Assembly: GCF_001436695.1 (NCBI RefSeq)
Contig: NZ_AYZG01000051.1
Coordinates: 222,358-286,357 of the forward strand
Reading direction: 5' to 3'
DNA length: 64,000 bases
From: Lactobacillus taiwanensis DSM 21401
GTDB taxonomy: Bacteria; Bacillota; Bacilli; Lactobacillales; Lactobacillaceae
Below are positions 1 to 9,381 of this stretch, piece by piece (the first letter of the stretch is position 1; each line of letters starts with the position of its first letter). The notes beneath the pieces are model-generated. The model ran no database searches, was not told the DNA's origin, and was given only the letters and a program-made list of their open reading frames with translations. The position numbers were made by a program, and so were the translations under genes.

Positions 1-1880
1 TACTTTAATACCGTCAATTGCATTCACGCCATTGGTCTGAGCTTCGGTCACTGCTGCATTTGTTGTTGCATTGTCAATGGCTTGATCTGCAGCTGTTTGT
101 GCTTCAGTAACTTTTTGTTTCAAGGCTGCTTTTTCTTCATCTGTTAAGTTTGAAGAATCAATTGCAGTATTCTTTGCAGTTGCTGCGTCAGCTACTGCTT
201 TCTTAGCTGCTTCTTTGACTGCTGATTCAGTTGGAATTTTAATGCCATTAATTGCATTCACGCCATTAGTTTGAGCTTCAGTTACTGCTGCGTTTGTTGT
301 TGCATTGTCAATGGCTTGATCTGCAGCGTTTTGTGCTTCAGTAACTTTTTGTTTCAAAGCAGCTTTTTCTTCATCTGTTAAGTTTGAAGCATCAATTGCA
401 TTGTTCTTTGCAGTTGCTGCGTCGGCTACTGCTTTCTTAGCTGCTTCTTTAGCTGTTGATTCAGTTGGTACTTTAATACCGTCAATTGCATTCACGCCAT
501 TGGTTTGAGCTTCAGTTACTGCTGCGTTTGTTGTTGCATTATCAATGGCTTGATCTGCAACATTTTGAGCTTCAGTTACTGCTTTCTTCAACGCAACTTT
601 TTCTTCATCTGTTAAGTTTGAAGCATCAATTGCCTTATTCTTTGCAGTTGCTGCGTCAGCTACTGCTTTCTTAGCTGCTTCTTTGACTGCTGATTCAGTT
701 GGAACTTTAATGCCATCAATTGCAGTAACTCCATTTGTTTGTGCTTCAATTACAGCATCATTAGTCGTTGCCTTAGTAATTTCCTCTTTTGCCTTATCTG
801 CAGCCATATTAGCTTCTTTTATTAACGCAGTCTTTTCATCAGTAGTTAGATCACTAGCTGAATTAATTTCTTCTAATTTCTTAGTTAAAGCATTGTCAAT
901 TGCTTTATTTGCATCCGACTTCACAGTATCTAAGCTTGTTGGACCAATCTTCTTAATTGCATCAACACCAGCTTGGCCTGCTTGAGCTGCTTCGTTGTTT
1001 GTCGTAGCTGTTTCAATATTTTCTTTAGCCTTATTGGCTTCAGCAGTTGCTTGATCAATTAGATCTTTCTTTTCTGCATCACTAAGATTATCAGCTTTGT
1101 TAATTACCTCAGTTTGAGCAGTAAGAGCATCATCTACTGCTTTATTGGCTGTCTTTTTGGCATCCTCCAAGCTTGGAACAGTAACATTATTAATATTAGT
1201 TGTTCCTTCATCTTGTGCAGTTTTAATTGCATCAGCTGTAGTTGCTTGATCAATGGCTTCTTTAGCATTATTAGCTGCATCAGTTGCTTCTTTGATTAAT
1301 TGATCTTTAGTTGTTTGATCAATATTGTTAGCATCGTTGATTTCCTTAGTCTTAGCGTTAAGGGCATCATCAATTGCTTCTTTTGCAGCATTTTGACTAT
1401 CAGTAACGCTTGGTATCTTTACATTGTTAATTGCATCAACACCATCTTGGCCCGCTTTAGTTGCTGCATCATTAGTTGTAGCTTTTTCAATAGCAGCCTT
1501 TGCGGTAGTTGCTGCATCAGTTGCTTCTTGAATTAACTGATCTTTTGTTGCTTGGTCAATATTGTTAGCGTTATTGATTTCCTTGGTCTTATCAGCTAAT
1601 GCTTGATCAATTTCTTTGGCTGCGTTAGTTTTAGCATCATCTAAACTTGGAATTTTTACATTGTTAATCTTAGTAATTCCTTCAGTTTTAGCAGTGTTAA
1701 CTGCATTTGCATCGATTGCTTGATTAATAGCAGTATTAGCATCCTCTGCGGCTTTCTTAGCATCTGCAATTAATTGATCCTTAGTAACTTGATCAATATT
1801 AGTAGCGTCAGTGATTTCGGTAGTCTTAGTATCTAAAGCCTTTTGAATATCTTCAGTAGCAGCAGTCTTAGCATTTGCAA
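1..1880 (-). repeat. Tandem DUF1542 repeats, 234 bp (78 aa) each
   Basis: About eight tandem units lie inside the adhesin gene. The motif ending in GIKVPT or VKIPS recurs exactly every 234 bases (for example at 1, 235, 469 and 703). The three units nearest base 1 are almost identical to one another, and those toward 1880 are diverged. That gradient suggests recent expansion or gene conversion at the wall-proximal end. The array continues outside the window. Confidence 0.9.
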
Positions 1881-4800
1881 GGTTACTATCACCATTCAAG
1901 CCATTGATTGCATCAGTAATAGCCTTGGCTGCATTGTTTACTTCTGCCTGAGTTGCATTAGTATTCTTTAAAATCTCTTGACCAGCAGTAATTGCATTGT
2001 TAAGAGCTTCTTGATTTGCTTGGTCGGCGTTAGTATAGTTACCAGTTTCCTTAGCATTATTAGCATTGGTTAAAGCTGTTTCCAAGGCTTCAGTATTAGT
2101 AGCCTCGCCTTTAAGGTTATCTTTTGCTGCATTAATTGCATCTAAAGCATTCTTAACGTCACTTGCCGATGGATTTGTTTCATTCAAAACTGCTTGCCCA
2201 GCAGTAATTGCACTATTATATGCTGTTTGGGCTTCTTCACTACCATTGTAGTATGCAGGCGTATTTCTTACATTTGGCGCATCCTTAACAGCAGCTTCTA
2301 AGGCAGCCTTGTTTGCAGCTTCAGTCTTAGCATCCCCATTTAGGTTATTATTCGCAGTTTCAAGATCTTGAAGAGCTTGGTTTACTTCTGCTTGAGTTGC
2401 ATTAGTTTTATCTAAAACTGTTTGTGCAGCTGTAACTGCATTATCATATGTAGTCTTTTGAGTTTCGTCTGCATTAGTATAGTTATTGCTTTCTTTTACA
2501 GTCGCAGAATTGTCAACTGCTGTTTGAAGCGCTGATTTATCAGTTGCTTCACCCTTAAGATTACCCTTAGCACTATTAATGGCATTCAAAGCATCTGTAA
2601 TTTGAGTAGCAGTTGCGTCTGGATCAGCTAAAACTGTTTGACCAGCACTGATTGCCTTATCATAAGCAGCCTTAGCTTCATCAGAGCCATTGTAGTATGC
2701 AGCATCATCTGATTTTACAGTAGGTGCTTCATCAACTGCTTTTTGAAGGGCTTCTTTACTTGCTGCTTTCTTAGCATCACCATTTAAAGCATCTTTTGCA
2801 TTATTAATGGTGGTCAATGCATTATCTACTTCAGTTTGAGTAGCATTAGCATTACTTAAAACTGTTTGACCGGCACTGATTGCATCAGTGTAGGCTCTTT
2901 GTAAATTAGCATCAGCATTGGTATAATTATTGCTTGATTCTACTGTTGATGCTTGGTCAATAGCATCTTGAAGTTCAGTCTTATTGGTTTCTTTACCAGT
3001 TAAAGCCTTCTGAGCATTTTGAATGGCGGTTACGGCATCATCAACGTCAACTTGATCGTAATTATTTGGATTGGCAAGAATGTCTTTACCAGTTGAAATT
3101 GCATCAGTATATGCCTTTTGAGCTTCTTCAGTAGCATTGTAGTAACTTGCTTTCTTTTCTTCTTCCGGAGCAGCATCTACTAATTCTTGAAGAGTAGTGG
3201 TATTAAGTGCACGTAATGCTGCCACACTTTCAGTTTGAGAGGATTCAACGAAATCTTTTGTAGCAGTAACTGCAACTTGTGCATCATCAGTCAAGCTACT
3301 TGCAAGTTTTGATAAATCAATAGAGAAGTTACCACCAGTTGAAGCAGTTTGTGCAGCGTAATCAACATTGTCTGAAGTTACTGTGCCGTTAGTGTTGGTG
3401 TACACAGTATAATTTCCGACTACTGGCACATTAGTGCTTACTCCACCAACAGTAACAGTTACATAAATTGGGTTGTTGCTACCACTTGAAGCAACAGTAC
3501 CAGTCAATATATTATTCTTACTTAAATGAAGGTTAGATAGAGTAACGTCTTCACCAGCCTTAACAAGATCAATCAAGTTCTTGTTAGCAAGACCTTCTCC
3601 AACTTGCTTAACAGTATTTTCATTTTGTGACGTAATAGTGTAAGAAGTAGCATTACCATTTCTATCATAAGTTACATCAATTTTGCCCAAAGGCTGTGAT
3701 TCGTTTCCATCAGTAACCGTCTTAACACGGGTGAAATTGATAGTACCATTTTTAATTAGTGACTTACCAGTACTGGTATTTGCGGAAAGATCGATAGCAA
3801 ATGAATCTGGTTGATCTGAAGTGAATGTACTACCAGATGATAAATTAATAGCAGTTAAAGCACCTGTACCGTCAGCACTAATCTTAAAGTTAGAGTGAGG
3901 CGCAAGTTTAACTGTTCCCTTACCCGAAATTGACATCAAATTATCGTTGTAACTTCCAGTATTAGTAGCACTTAAATTAAACTTACCACCATTACCAACA
4001 TTAATTGCTGCATTACCTGCAATGTATACTGGGTAACCATTATCTCTAGTACTTGGAGTACCTGTTGAATTGATATTCAAATCACCATTTACATTAAGAG
4101 TGGCATCAGAATTTAAATATAAAGCACCAGCTACATCGCTATCACCGCTAGCTTTTTCAGTATTAATAGTTAAGTTAGCACCTTTATCAACGTTAATTGT
4201 AGTATTGGCGTTTGAAGCAATCGCCCGGGCAATTCTTCCAGTTCCAATACCATTACGATTTTCTGGATTTCCCTTAGAATGTGGGTTAATAGTTACATTA
4301 GCACCATTTTTAACGTCAATTGTAGCTGTACCACCATCAATTTCAAGTACATTTGAGTTGGTTGTCCCTAAGGTCACATTACTGTTTCCATCAAAAATAA
4401 TATGATTTCTTCCACCCTCAAATTGAAGAATTTGTTGGGTGTCCCCACCTTGACTGGAACGTGATTTACCATCAATTGGACTAGTGTATGATCCTACTGT
4501 AGTAGCTGTAACTTTGTTCTTAAATGTAACGGTTGCATTAGTATTAGAAGCCGTATAAATAAGCTGTGATCCAGTGAAGTCTACATTATCATATACATAC
4601 CCACCAGCATTATAAATTACTCCCCAGTAACTACGTGCATAGATATCCAAGTCCTTGAAAGTTACTGTGTTTGGAGTACTCATGTTAAAAACATAGCCAG
4701 AAAAATCAATAGTATGTTTTACACCATTTGTTGCAGATTTAATTGTAAAGTCTCTGGTATTAATTCTTGAAACATATGTATAGTTAGAATCAGTAACTGT

Positions 4801-5721
4801 CGCAAGATTAATATCATTAGCCACATTAATAGTTGTAGCAGACCCTTTTTGAATTGCATTGATTAATCCTCGAGCATCCGTAACTGTTACTGCATTAGGA
4901 TCCTCTGCTTCAGCTGCAAGTGCTCTAGTTGTCACTTTGCTTTCAGTAGCAGCTCGCGCACTAAGGAATGATGCATTCTTAACTGCTTCATTTACATTAA
5001 ACGTATTAGTTGAAACCTCAGTAGTTGCATCATCTACTGAATTGTTCAAATCAGTAGATGCATTATCAATAGTTGCTGTTTTTACTTTTTCTTCGTCAGT
5101 CTTTGCAGTTTGAGTTTCAGTGTTCTTAGTCTCTACATTAGGAGTAGCAGCTTTAGTCTTTACATTTTCTACTACTTTTTTATTAACATCAGTAGCAATA
5201 TTTGTCTTAGCGGCTGCTTCATCATTTTTCTTAGCTACATCATTAGTTGCAGTATTCTTTGTTTCTACTTCCTTAGTAGCAGTTTCTTCAGTTTTAACAG
5301 TTTCAGTAGCTGCAGTCTGCTTTTCATCTGACTTACTTTCAGTATTTTCACTACTCTTGTTAAATTCGCTAGCATTATTAGGAGTATGAGCCTTGTAACT
5401 AGCAACAACTGTACTGTGATCAAGATCATCAGTTACTGTACTTTTAGCTTGATTAGTATTTGATTTTTCTTCACTCTTATTTTGAGTATTAGTATCAGCA
5501 CTTTGATTATTGTCTGTCTGTTCTTTATCTTGTGAACTTGCTACCACAGACTTATTGCCATTATCAACCGTATCAGCAGATGCTTGTTGTCCGTTATATA
5601 AGCTAAAACTTAATCCGATTAAAACGGATGCAGCACCTACACTAAATTTACGAATGGAGAAACGTTGTTTTTCGTCTCTCATTTTTTTATTTTTCATTTC
5701 AATATTATTCTTTGAAACCAT
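1..5721 (-). CDS. Giant YSIRK-signal surface adhesin, 3' part outside window
   Basis: A secreted, presumably wall-anchored adhesin. The first 1907 residues are in the window, and the C-terminus with any LPXTG anchor lies beyond base 1. Start ATG at 5719-5721 is preceded by a strong GGAGG. Residues about 20-45 carry a YSIRK-type signal (FSIRKFSVGAASVLIGLSF) ending near ASAD. A low-complexity Thr/Lys/Glu/Asn region follows to about residue 270. Residues about 290-640 resemble the right-handed beta-helix (pectate-lyase-like) adhesive domain, with many N/G/T turns. Next come six FIVAR units and at least eight DUF1542 units. The gene is monocistronic as far as seen. Role in host or mucus binding is inferred from the family; the ligand is unknown. 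Confidence 0.93.
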   Translation of the reverse strand, partial: MVSKNNIEMKNKKMRDEKQRFSIRKFSVGAASVLIGLSFSLYNGQQASADTVDNGNKSVVASSQDKEQTDNNQSADTNTQNKSEEKSNTNQAKSTVTDDLDHSTVVASYKAHTPNNASEFNKSSENTESKSDEKQTAATETVKTEETATKEVETKNTATNDVAKKNDEAAAKTNIATDVNKKVVENVKTKAATPNVETKNTETQTAKTDEEKVKTATIDNASTDLNNSVDDATTEVSTNTFNVNEAVKNASFLSARAATESKVTTRALAAEAEDPNAVTVTDARGLINAIQKGSATTINVANDINLATVTDSNYTYVSRINTRDFTIKSATNGVKHTIDFSGYVFNMSTPNTVTFKDLDIYARSYWGVIYNAGGYVYDNVDFTGSQLIYTASNTNATVTFKNKVTATTVGSYTSPIDGKSRSSQGGDTQQILQFEGGRNHIIFDGNSNVTLGTTNSNVLEIDGGTATIDVKNGANVTINPHSKGNPENRNGIGTGRIARAIASNANTTINVDKGANLTINTEKASGDSDVAGALYLNSDATLNVNGDLNINSTGTPSTRDNGYPVYIAGNAAINVGNGGKFNLSATNTGSYNDNLMSISGKGTVKLAPHSNFKISADGTGALTAINLSSGSTFTSDQPDSFAIDLSANTSTGKSLIKNGTINFTRVKTVTDGNESQPLGKIDVTYDRNGNATSYTITSQNENTVKQVGEGLANKNLIDLVKAGEDVTLSNLHLSKNNILTGTVASSGSNNPIYVTVTVGGVSTNVPVVGNYTVYTNTNGTVTSDNVDYAAQTASTGGNFSIDLSKLASSLTDDAQVAVTATKDFVESSQTESVAALRALNTTTLQELVDAAPEEEKKASYYNATEEAQKAYTDAISTGKDILANPNNYDQVDVDDAVTAIQNAQKALTGKETNKTELQDAIDQASTVESSNNYTNADANLQRAYTDAISAGQTVLSNANATQTEVDNALTTINNAKDALNGDAKKAASKEALQKAVDEAPTVKSDDAAYYNGSDEAKAAYDKAISAGQTVLADPDATATQITDALNAINSAKGNLKGEATDKSALQTAVDNSATVKESNNYTNADETQKTTYDNAVTAAQTVLDKTNATQAEVNQALQDLETANNNLNGDAKTEAANKAALEAAVKDAPNVRNTPAYYNGSEEAQTAYNSAITAGQAVLNETNPSASDVKNALDAINAAKDNLKGEATNTEALETALTNANNAKETGNYTNADQANQEALNNAITAGQEILKNTNATQAEVNNAAKAITDAINGLNGDSNLANAKTAATEDIQKALDTKTTEITDATNIDQVTKDQLIADAKKAAEDANTAINQAIDANAVNTAKTEGITKINNVKIPSLDDAKTNAAKEIDQALADKTKEINNANNIDQATKDQLIQEATDAATTAKAAIEKATTNDAATKAGQDGVDAINNVKIPSVTDSQNAAKEAIDDALNAKTKEINDANNIDQTTKDQLIKEATDAANNAKEAIDQATTADAIKTAQDEGTTNINNVTVPSLEDAKKTANKAVDDALTAQTEVINKADNLSDAEKKDLIDQATAEANKAKENIETATTNNEAAQAGQAGVDAIKKIGPTSLDTVKSDANKAIDNALTKKLEEINSASDLTTDEKTALIKEANMAADKAKEEITKATTNDAVIEAQTNGVTAIDGIKVPTESAVKEAAKKAVADAATAKNKAIDASNLTDEEKVALKKAVTEAQNVADQAIDNATTNAAVTEAQTNGVNAIDGIKVPTESTAKEAAKKAVADAATAKNNAIDASNLTDEEKAALKQKVTEAQNAADQAIDNATTNAAVTEAQTNGVNAINGIKIPTESAVKEAAKKAVADAATAKNTAIDSSNLTDEEKAALKQKVTEAQTAADQAIDNATTNAAVTEAQTNGVNAIDGIKV
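1885..3200 (-). repeat. Six FIVAR repeats in an alternating A-B pattern
   Basis: Units of about 73 residues alternate. A units contain AYYNGS/SYYNAT and B units contain NNYTNAD or GNYTNAD, in the order A-B-A-B-A-B from the N-terminal side. All share the AGQTVL and ALNxINxAKxxLxG cores. The A/B alternation implies duplication of a two-domain unit of about 146 residues rather than of single domains. Confidence 0.8.
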
Positions 5722-6025
5722 ATTTTTCCTCCAATGACAAATTTAAGTCGATTCAATTAAAAATTGTTGTCTATTCAATTTGGCTTAAATTTAAACCTAT
5801 TGATTTTATCATTCCCTTACTGTTATTTAAAATTAAATATAATAAAAAAATTATACAAATACACACAATTCAATTATTAATAATTATATAGTAACATGTG
5901 TCTCCATTTCATTCTACAATATCGGATTATTTCTAATATTTTCTTTAATAAATTTCTTTCTCTATTAAATAACTTTTTTCTATTCAGTGTTTATTAGGTA
6001 TAGTATTATTTATTAAATTCTCATT

Positions 6026-6093
6026 ACCGATTAAAAGTCATTTCCGACCGATGACTGACAAAATAAAGTAAAAATATCTCATATCGATATAAT
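6026..6093 (+). promoter_or_regulatory. LytTR-type direct repeat and promoter before lytTR remnant
   Basis: ACCGAT occurs at 6026-6031 and 6047-6052, exactly 21 bases (two helical turns) apart. A TATAAT box at 6088-6093 lies 41 bases after the second copy. The same spacing, 21 then 41, recurs before the intact paralogue at 13471-13538. No good -35 box is seen, which fits an activator-dependent promoter. Apart from this, the gap between the adhesin start and 6115 is AT-rich and shows only the adhesin ribosome site. Confidence 0.6.
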
Positions 6094-6114
6094 TTAACTT
6101 GAAAGGAGTAAGAA

Positions 6115-6396
6115 ATGAAATTTAAGTTATTTATTAATCCAAACAGTCAAGAAATTGTCGAGGCTACTGTTCATCGAAAAAGTGATTTTTCTACTCAATT
6201 AAAGCAATTCGTTTTATCAAGCGATAATTCAAATATAATACCTGCCTATGATGATAAAGACTTAATTATGCTTAACTTAGACAGTATTATAATATTTACA
6301 ATTATTGAAAATAAGATTTTTGCTATCTGCAATAATAAGCAATACCGCATCAGAAAAAGACTCTACCAAATCGGAGACATTCTCCCCACCAATTGA
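6115..6396 (+). pseudogene. Truncated LytTR-family regulator
   Basis: The 93 residues match the N-terminal two thirds of the intact LytTR protein at 13562 (both begin MKFK-L-INPN, and share AYDDKD and RKR-YQ). The match stops at the point where the paralogue continues into the LytTR DNA-contacting strands (SSIVNQIY onward). The ORF then ends after two unrelated residues. It has a good ribosome site (GAAAGGAG). The DUF3021 partner that follows the intact copy is missing here. The loss is explained by a deletion whose other end lies in the acetolactate decarboxylase remnant on the opposite strand. Confidence 0.8.
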
Positions 6397-6726
6397 TTTA
6401 TTATCTGCTAAAAAATGTAAATGATATCCAGCAGCTGCCATTCCTTGGAACATCTTCAGTGCAAAGTAACCTATAGCTGTACTAGAAACATCAGTAGATT
6501 CAAAAACGGCTTGTTCATCTGCTACTTGCAATAAAGTCTTGTAAGGTCTTGACTGCTTTTCAACTACTCTTGTTTTAACAATTGAAAAAGTTTCTACAAT
6601 TTTAACTGTAAAAAAGACATTTTTATAAGGATAGTCAGCTAAAATCCTATCTTCTAATTCTTTTTGAGTTAAATTCTTGACCTTAAAACTATCTTTTATC
6701 TCTTCAAAATGAATAGAAAACTTCAA
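6383..6726 (-). pseudogene. Alpha-acetolactate decarboxylase remnant
   Basis: The middle of an AlDC-type enzyme (acetolactate to acetoin) is recognisable: the TRVVEKQSRPYKTL stretch, then AAAGYHLHFLADNKSIGG, which includes the two metal-binding histidines of HLH. In intact enzymes GG is followed by the third histidine (GGHV). Here the frame runs instead into antisense sequence of the lytTR remnant (ENVSDL). About 90 N-terminal residues are also missing. The longest frame uses a TTG at 6724-6726 without a convincing ribosome site, and a stop lies a short way upstream. It cannot make an active enzyme. Family assignment is confident; boundaries are approximate. Confidence 0.75.
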
Positions 6727-6809
6727 ATCAACTACTTCTAATATAGATATATCACAAATCCATTCTATAATAGAACTTGAATAAAAATAAATTTAAGCGA
6801 GGAATAGAC

Positions 6810-7268
6810 ATGGTTAGCATCTTAAATAATCAAACTAGTAATGAAGAATTCTTAAAATTTGCAACTAATGAAGTTCACAATGTTGATGTTGCTACAACAC
6901 ATCATGGTGCACCTTCTGCTCAGGTTTGTGATCTAGTTTTAAATAAAAATGGTAAGCTCTACATTGTTACCTCTAGCCAAAATCCCTTCTTTCAAGATTT
7001 GATCCATCAACCTAAGGTGATTATTAATGGATACAAAGGAGATGGCACGATGGATTCATGTGGTTTTTCAATTCGGGGAACAATTAAAAATGTCGAACAT
7101 AAATATATTGACGAAATTTTTGAAAAAAATGATTATTTAAATGAAATATATGCAGATGATATTGAAGGTGCAAAAGAAGATCTACGGGTTTTAGAAATTA
7201 CACCAAAAGAAGCAGCCTACTTAGATCATCGTACTCACCCTATTTTTACAAGAAAATTTGAATTTTAA
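6810..7268 (+). CDS. Pyridoxamine 5'-phosphate oxidase-family protein
   Basis: A 152-residue protein of the FMN-binding split-barrel superfamily, probably a small flavin-dependent reductase or oxidase; the substrate cannot be told. The N-terminal half reads as a beta-barrel (HHGAPSAQVCDLVLNKNGKLYIVTS, PKVIINGYKG). ATG 6810 is chosen because GAGGAA precedes it at the right distance. A longer frame beginning at a TTG at 6777 has no ribosome site. It is a single gene ended by the hairpin at 7306-7340. Confidence 0.7.
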   Translation: MVSILNNQTSNEEFLKFATNEVHNVDVATTHHGAPSAQVCDLVLNKNGKLYIVTSSQNPFFQDLIHQPKVIINGYKGDGTMDSCGFSIRGTIKNVEHKYIDEIFEKNDYLNEIYADDIEGAKEDLRVLEITPKEAAYLDHRTHPIFTRKFEF

Positions 7269-7305
7269 TTAATCATTTTTCCCACATAACTAAATAAGTA
7301 AATAA

Positions 7306-7340
7306 AAATGGATAGGTTTCTTTTCACCTATCCATTTTTT
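7306..7340. terminator. Bidirectional intrinsic terminator
   Basis: AAATGGATAGGT and ACCTATCCATTT form a 12-bp stem flanked by A- and T-runs. It lies between convergent genes (oxidase on plus, ABC-F on minus) and can serve both. Confidence 0.85.
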
Positions 7341-7348
7341 AATATGGT

Positions 7349-8854
7349 TTAGTTAGCTAATTTAATTCTTTCATCGGCAACTTGTTCAATAAAATACTGA
7401 TCATGGTCAATTAAAAGCATTGCTGGTTTTACTTCTTGTAGTAAATTAATCAATTGATCTTGATTAAAGACATCTAGATAGTTTGCTGGTTCATCCCATA
7501 AATACAAATCTGCCGGCTCAAGTAGTGATTTTGCCAAAGCGATTCTTTTCTGTTGTCCCATACTCATCGCTTCAATTGACACATTAAAGTTAGTACGAGG
7601 AAAGCCCATCTTCTTCAAAATATTAAGAAAATCCTCATAAGACAATTTTTGATGAAACGCAAAATTCTTTAAACTCCCTTGATATATTGTGAAATCTTGC
7701 GGTAAATACGAAATTCTTAATCCATTAGCTAGCTGATATTTTCCGCTACTGTTTATTAGGACTTTATTCAATAAAAATTTTAAAAAAGTAGATTTTCCAG
7801 AGCCATTTTTACCTTCAAGTGCAACAATGCCATGATTTTTCACTATCAAATTCAAATTAGAAAATAGGTGTTTATTCCCTACTTTCAGACCTAAACCTCT
7901 AGTTTCAAGAAGAGTGGAATGATAATTAGATTGAAAGTTCATCGTTAATTTTGGTATATCTTCAATATTAACCATTAATCCTTCTTTTTCTTCAATCTTT
8001 TTATCCATTCTATTTCTACTTGTAATAGATTTCTTCATCATTTTGGCGGCTGCATGTCCAATCGCAGCCTTATTTACTCTAGCTCTACGGTTAAGAATAT
8101 ATTGTGTTTTTTGTCCCAAATTTTTCCTAGCTTCTATTTTTTGTGCCCAATGATAAAATTGCTCTTTTTGATTATGTAAATTTTTAATTTCGCCAGCTAG
8201 TTTTTCATTCTTTTCACGATTGAATTCATCACGTCCTTTTTTGATTTGTTCATATGTTGCATAATTCCCTTGATATAAATGAATTTCAGTATTTTCGATT
8301 GCTAGTACATGATCAGTTACTTGATTTAAAAAATTACGATCATGACTTACAACAATATATCCTCTATGATGCTTAGTTAAATATTTACAGATTGCCTGAC
8401 GACTTTCTTCATCTAAATGATTTGTAGGTTCATCAATAAGAGGAAAAGAATTTTGATCAATAAATGATAAAGCTAATAAAATTTTGGTCTGTTCTCCACC
8501 GCTTAAAGTATTAAAGGGCTGCCAGATTAAATTTGAGTCAACGTGCATTAAATTTAGCTCACGCTCTAGTCTCCATTCTTCAAACATAACTTGATCTTGC
8601 AACTCATATAGAGTGATATTAGTCGGATCCTTAATCCTAATTGGATAATAAGAAAAATTCAATTTAGTTTGAATTTCACCTCTTCCAACTAATTTTTCCT
8701 GTAAAAGATTAAGAAAAGTCGTTTTTCCTCGTCCATTTCTACCCACTAGTCCTAGCTTCCAAGAGCTATCTAAGTCTAAATTTAAATTATTAAAAATATT
8801 GTTGCTACTATCTTCATATCTAAATGATACATCTGAAACTTTAATACTACTCAT
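7349..8854 (-). CDS. ABC-F ribosomal protection protein, Lsa-like
   Basis: A soluble 501-residue protein with two ATPase domains and no membrane segments. Domain 1 has Walker A GRNGRGKTT (about 38-46), signature LSGGEQ and IDEPTNHLD. A charged linker of about residues 205-300 corresponds to the antibiotic-resistance domain. Domain 2 has GKNGSGKST, a degenerate signature MSMGQQKR and LWDEPANYLD. LYLWDEP with the Met-Gly-Gln-Gln signature is typical of Lsa/VgaA-type ABC-F factors, which dislodge lincosamides, streptogramins A or pleuromutilins from the ribosome. The drug spectrum here is unknown. A transcription attenuator lies directly upstream, as is known for inducible members. Ribosome site AGGTG. 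Confidence 0.85.
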   Translation of the reverse strand: MSSIKVSDVSFRYEDSSNNIFNNLNLDLDSSWKLGLVGRNGRGKTTFLNLLQEKLVGRGEIQTKLNFSYYPIRIKDPTNITLYELQDQVMFEEWRLERELNLMHVDSNLIWQPFNTLSGGEQTKILLALSFIDQNSFPLIDEPTNHLDEESRQAICKYLTKHHRGYIVVSHDRNFLNQVTDHVLAIENTEIHLYQGNYATYEQIKKGRDEFNREKNEKLAGEIKNLHNQKEQFYHWAQKIEARKNLGQKTQYILNRRARVNKAAIGHAAAKMMKKSITSRNRMDKKIEEKEGLMVNIEDIPKLTMNFQSNYHSTLLETRGLGLKVGNKHLFSNLNLIVKNHGIVALEGKNGSGKSTFLKFLLNKVLINSSGKYQLANGLRISYLPQDFTIYQGSLKNFAFHQKLSYEDFLNILKKMGFPRTNFNVSIEAMSMGQQKRIALAKSLLEPADLYLWDEPANYLDVFNQDQLINLLQEVKPAMLLIDHDQYFIEQVADERIKLAN

Positions 8855-8867
8855 TTAAATCACCTCG

Positions 8868-8903
8868 AAAAAAGAGCCTGCACTTTATGACAAGTACAGA
8901 CTC
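8868..8903 (-). terminator. Attenuator terminator in ABC-F leader
   Basis: In the minus-strand transcript, GAGTCTGTACTT pairs with AAGTGCAGGCTC (12 bp with two G-U pairs, loop GTCATA) and is followed by six U. It ends only 13 bases before the ABC-F start codon, so it must be read through for expression. An upstream sequence at 8949-8963 is complementary to its 3' arm and loop and could act as antiterminator. Confidence 0.85.
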
Positions 8904-8935
8904 TCCATGTTTTTACGTATTAAAAGAAGATCATG

Positions 8936-8971
8936 TTAGTCTAATAATCTTGTCAAAAGTGCATAGTTCAT
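8936..8971 (-). promoter_or_regulatory. Leader mini-ORF and antiterminator arm for ABC-F
   Basis: Two nested tiny frames start here. The ATG at 8964 encodes Met-His-Phe-stop and has AAGGG at good spacing. The ATG at 8971 encodes 11 residues, MNYALLTRLLD, with poorer spacing. Bases 8949-8963 read TGCACTTTTGACAAG on the minus strand. They are complementary, with one bulge, to 8879-8894 in the terminator, so ribosome stalling on the mini-ORF could decide which hairpin forms. Confidence 0.6.
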
Positions 8972-9149
8972 CCCTTTAATAAAAAACGAATAATTTCAAC
9001 TATGCTTAGTTTTGCAAGATTAAAGACGCAACAGCGACCCTTCTTTCTAAAGGTGAATTTCAATTGATAAAATTAAGATATCATGAAATCTGATCAAAAT
9101 CAATCATAAATAGTTAATTTATACCTCAACAAGTCTATCTATTATTCAA

Positions 9150-9335
9150 CTATTCCTTGATAATTTTTATAATCCTATAAATAACTCCAATCAACAACAC
9201 GCTTCCGCCGATGATCAAGAAACTAGTCCAATATACATCTAATCTCTGATGATATACATTCACCAGGATTAAAAATATGAGTAAAACCAACATTCCAATT
9301 ATAGATCTTATTTGTTTTTTCTTATCTGGAAGCAA
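9150..9335 (-). CDS. Small two-helix membrane protein
   Basis: A hypothetical protein of 61 residues (68-69 if an upstream TTG is used). A short basic N-terminus (LPDKKKQIR) is followed by two hydrophobic segments, IIGMLVLLIFLILVNVY and SFLIIGGSVLLIGVIY, and a basic tail. No family is recognised. The TTG at 9335 is preferred because GGAGG stands seven bases upstream; no ATG is available. It lies alone between the ABC-F leader and a lipoprotein gene. Confidence 0.55.
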   Translation of the reverse strand: MLPDKKKQIRSIIGMLVLLIFLILVNVYHQRLDVYWTSFLIIGGSVLLIGVIYRIIKIIKE

Positions 9336-9381
9336 ATTCAACCCTCCATTCTTTATCAAAACGTAATATACAGTATAAATA

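Noticed and set aside
1-1880. Regular spaced repeats considered as a CRISPR array
   Set aside because: The period is 234 bases, a multiple of three, within one open frame, and the whole unit is repeated rather than repeat plus unique spacer.
1114-5737. Several plus-strand open frames opposite the adhesin
   Set aside because: They arise from the repetitive codon pattern of the adhesin (Ser/Cys/Ile-rich) and lack ribosome sites.
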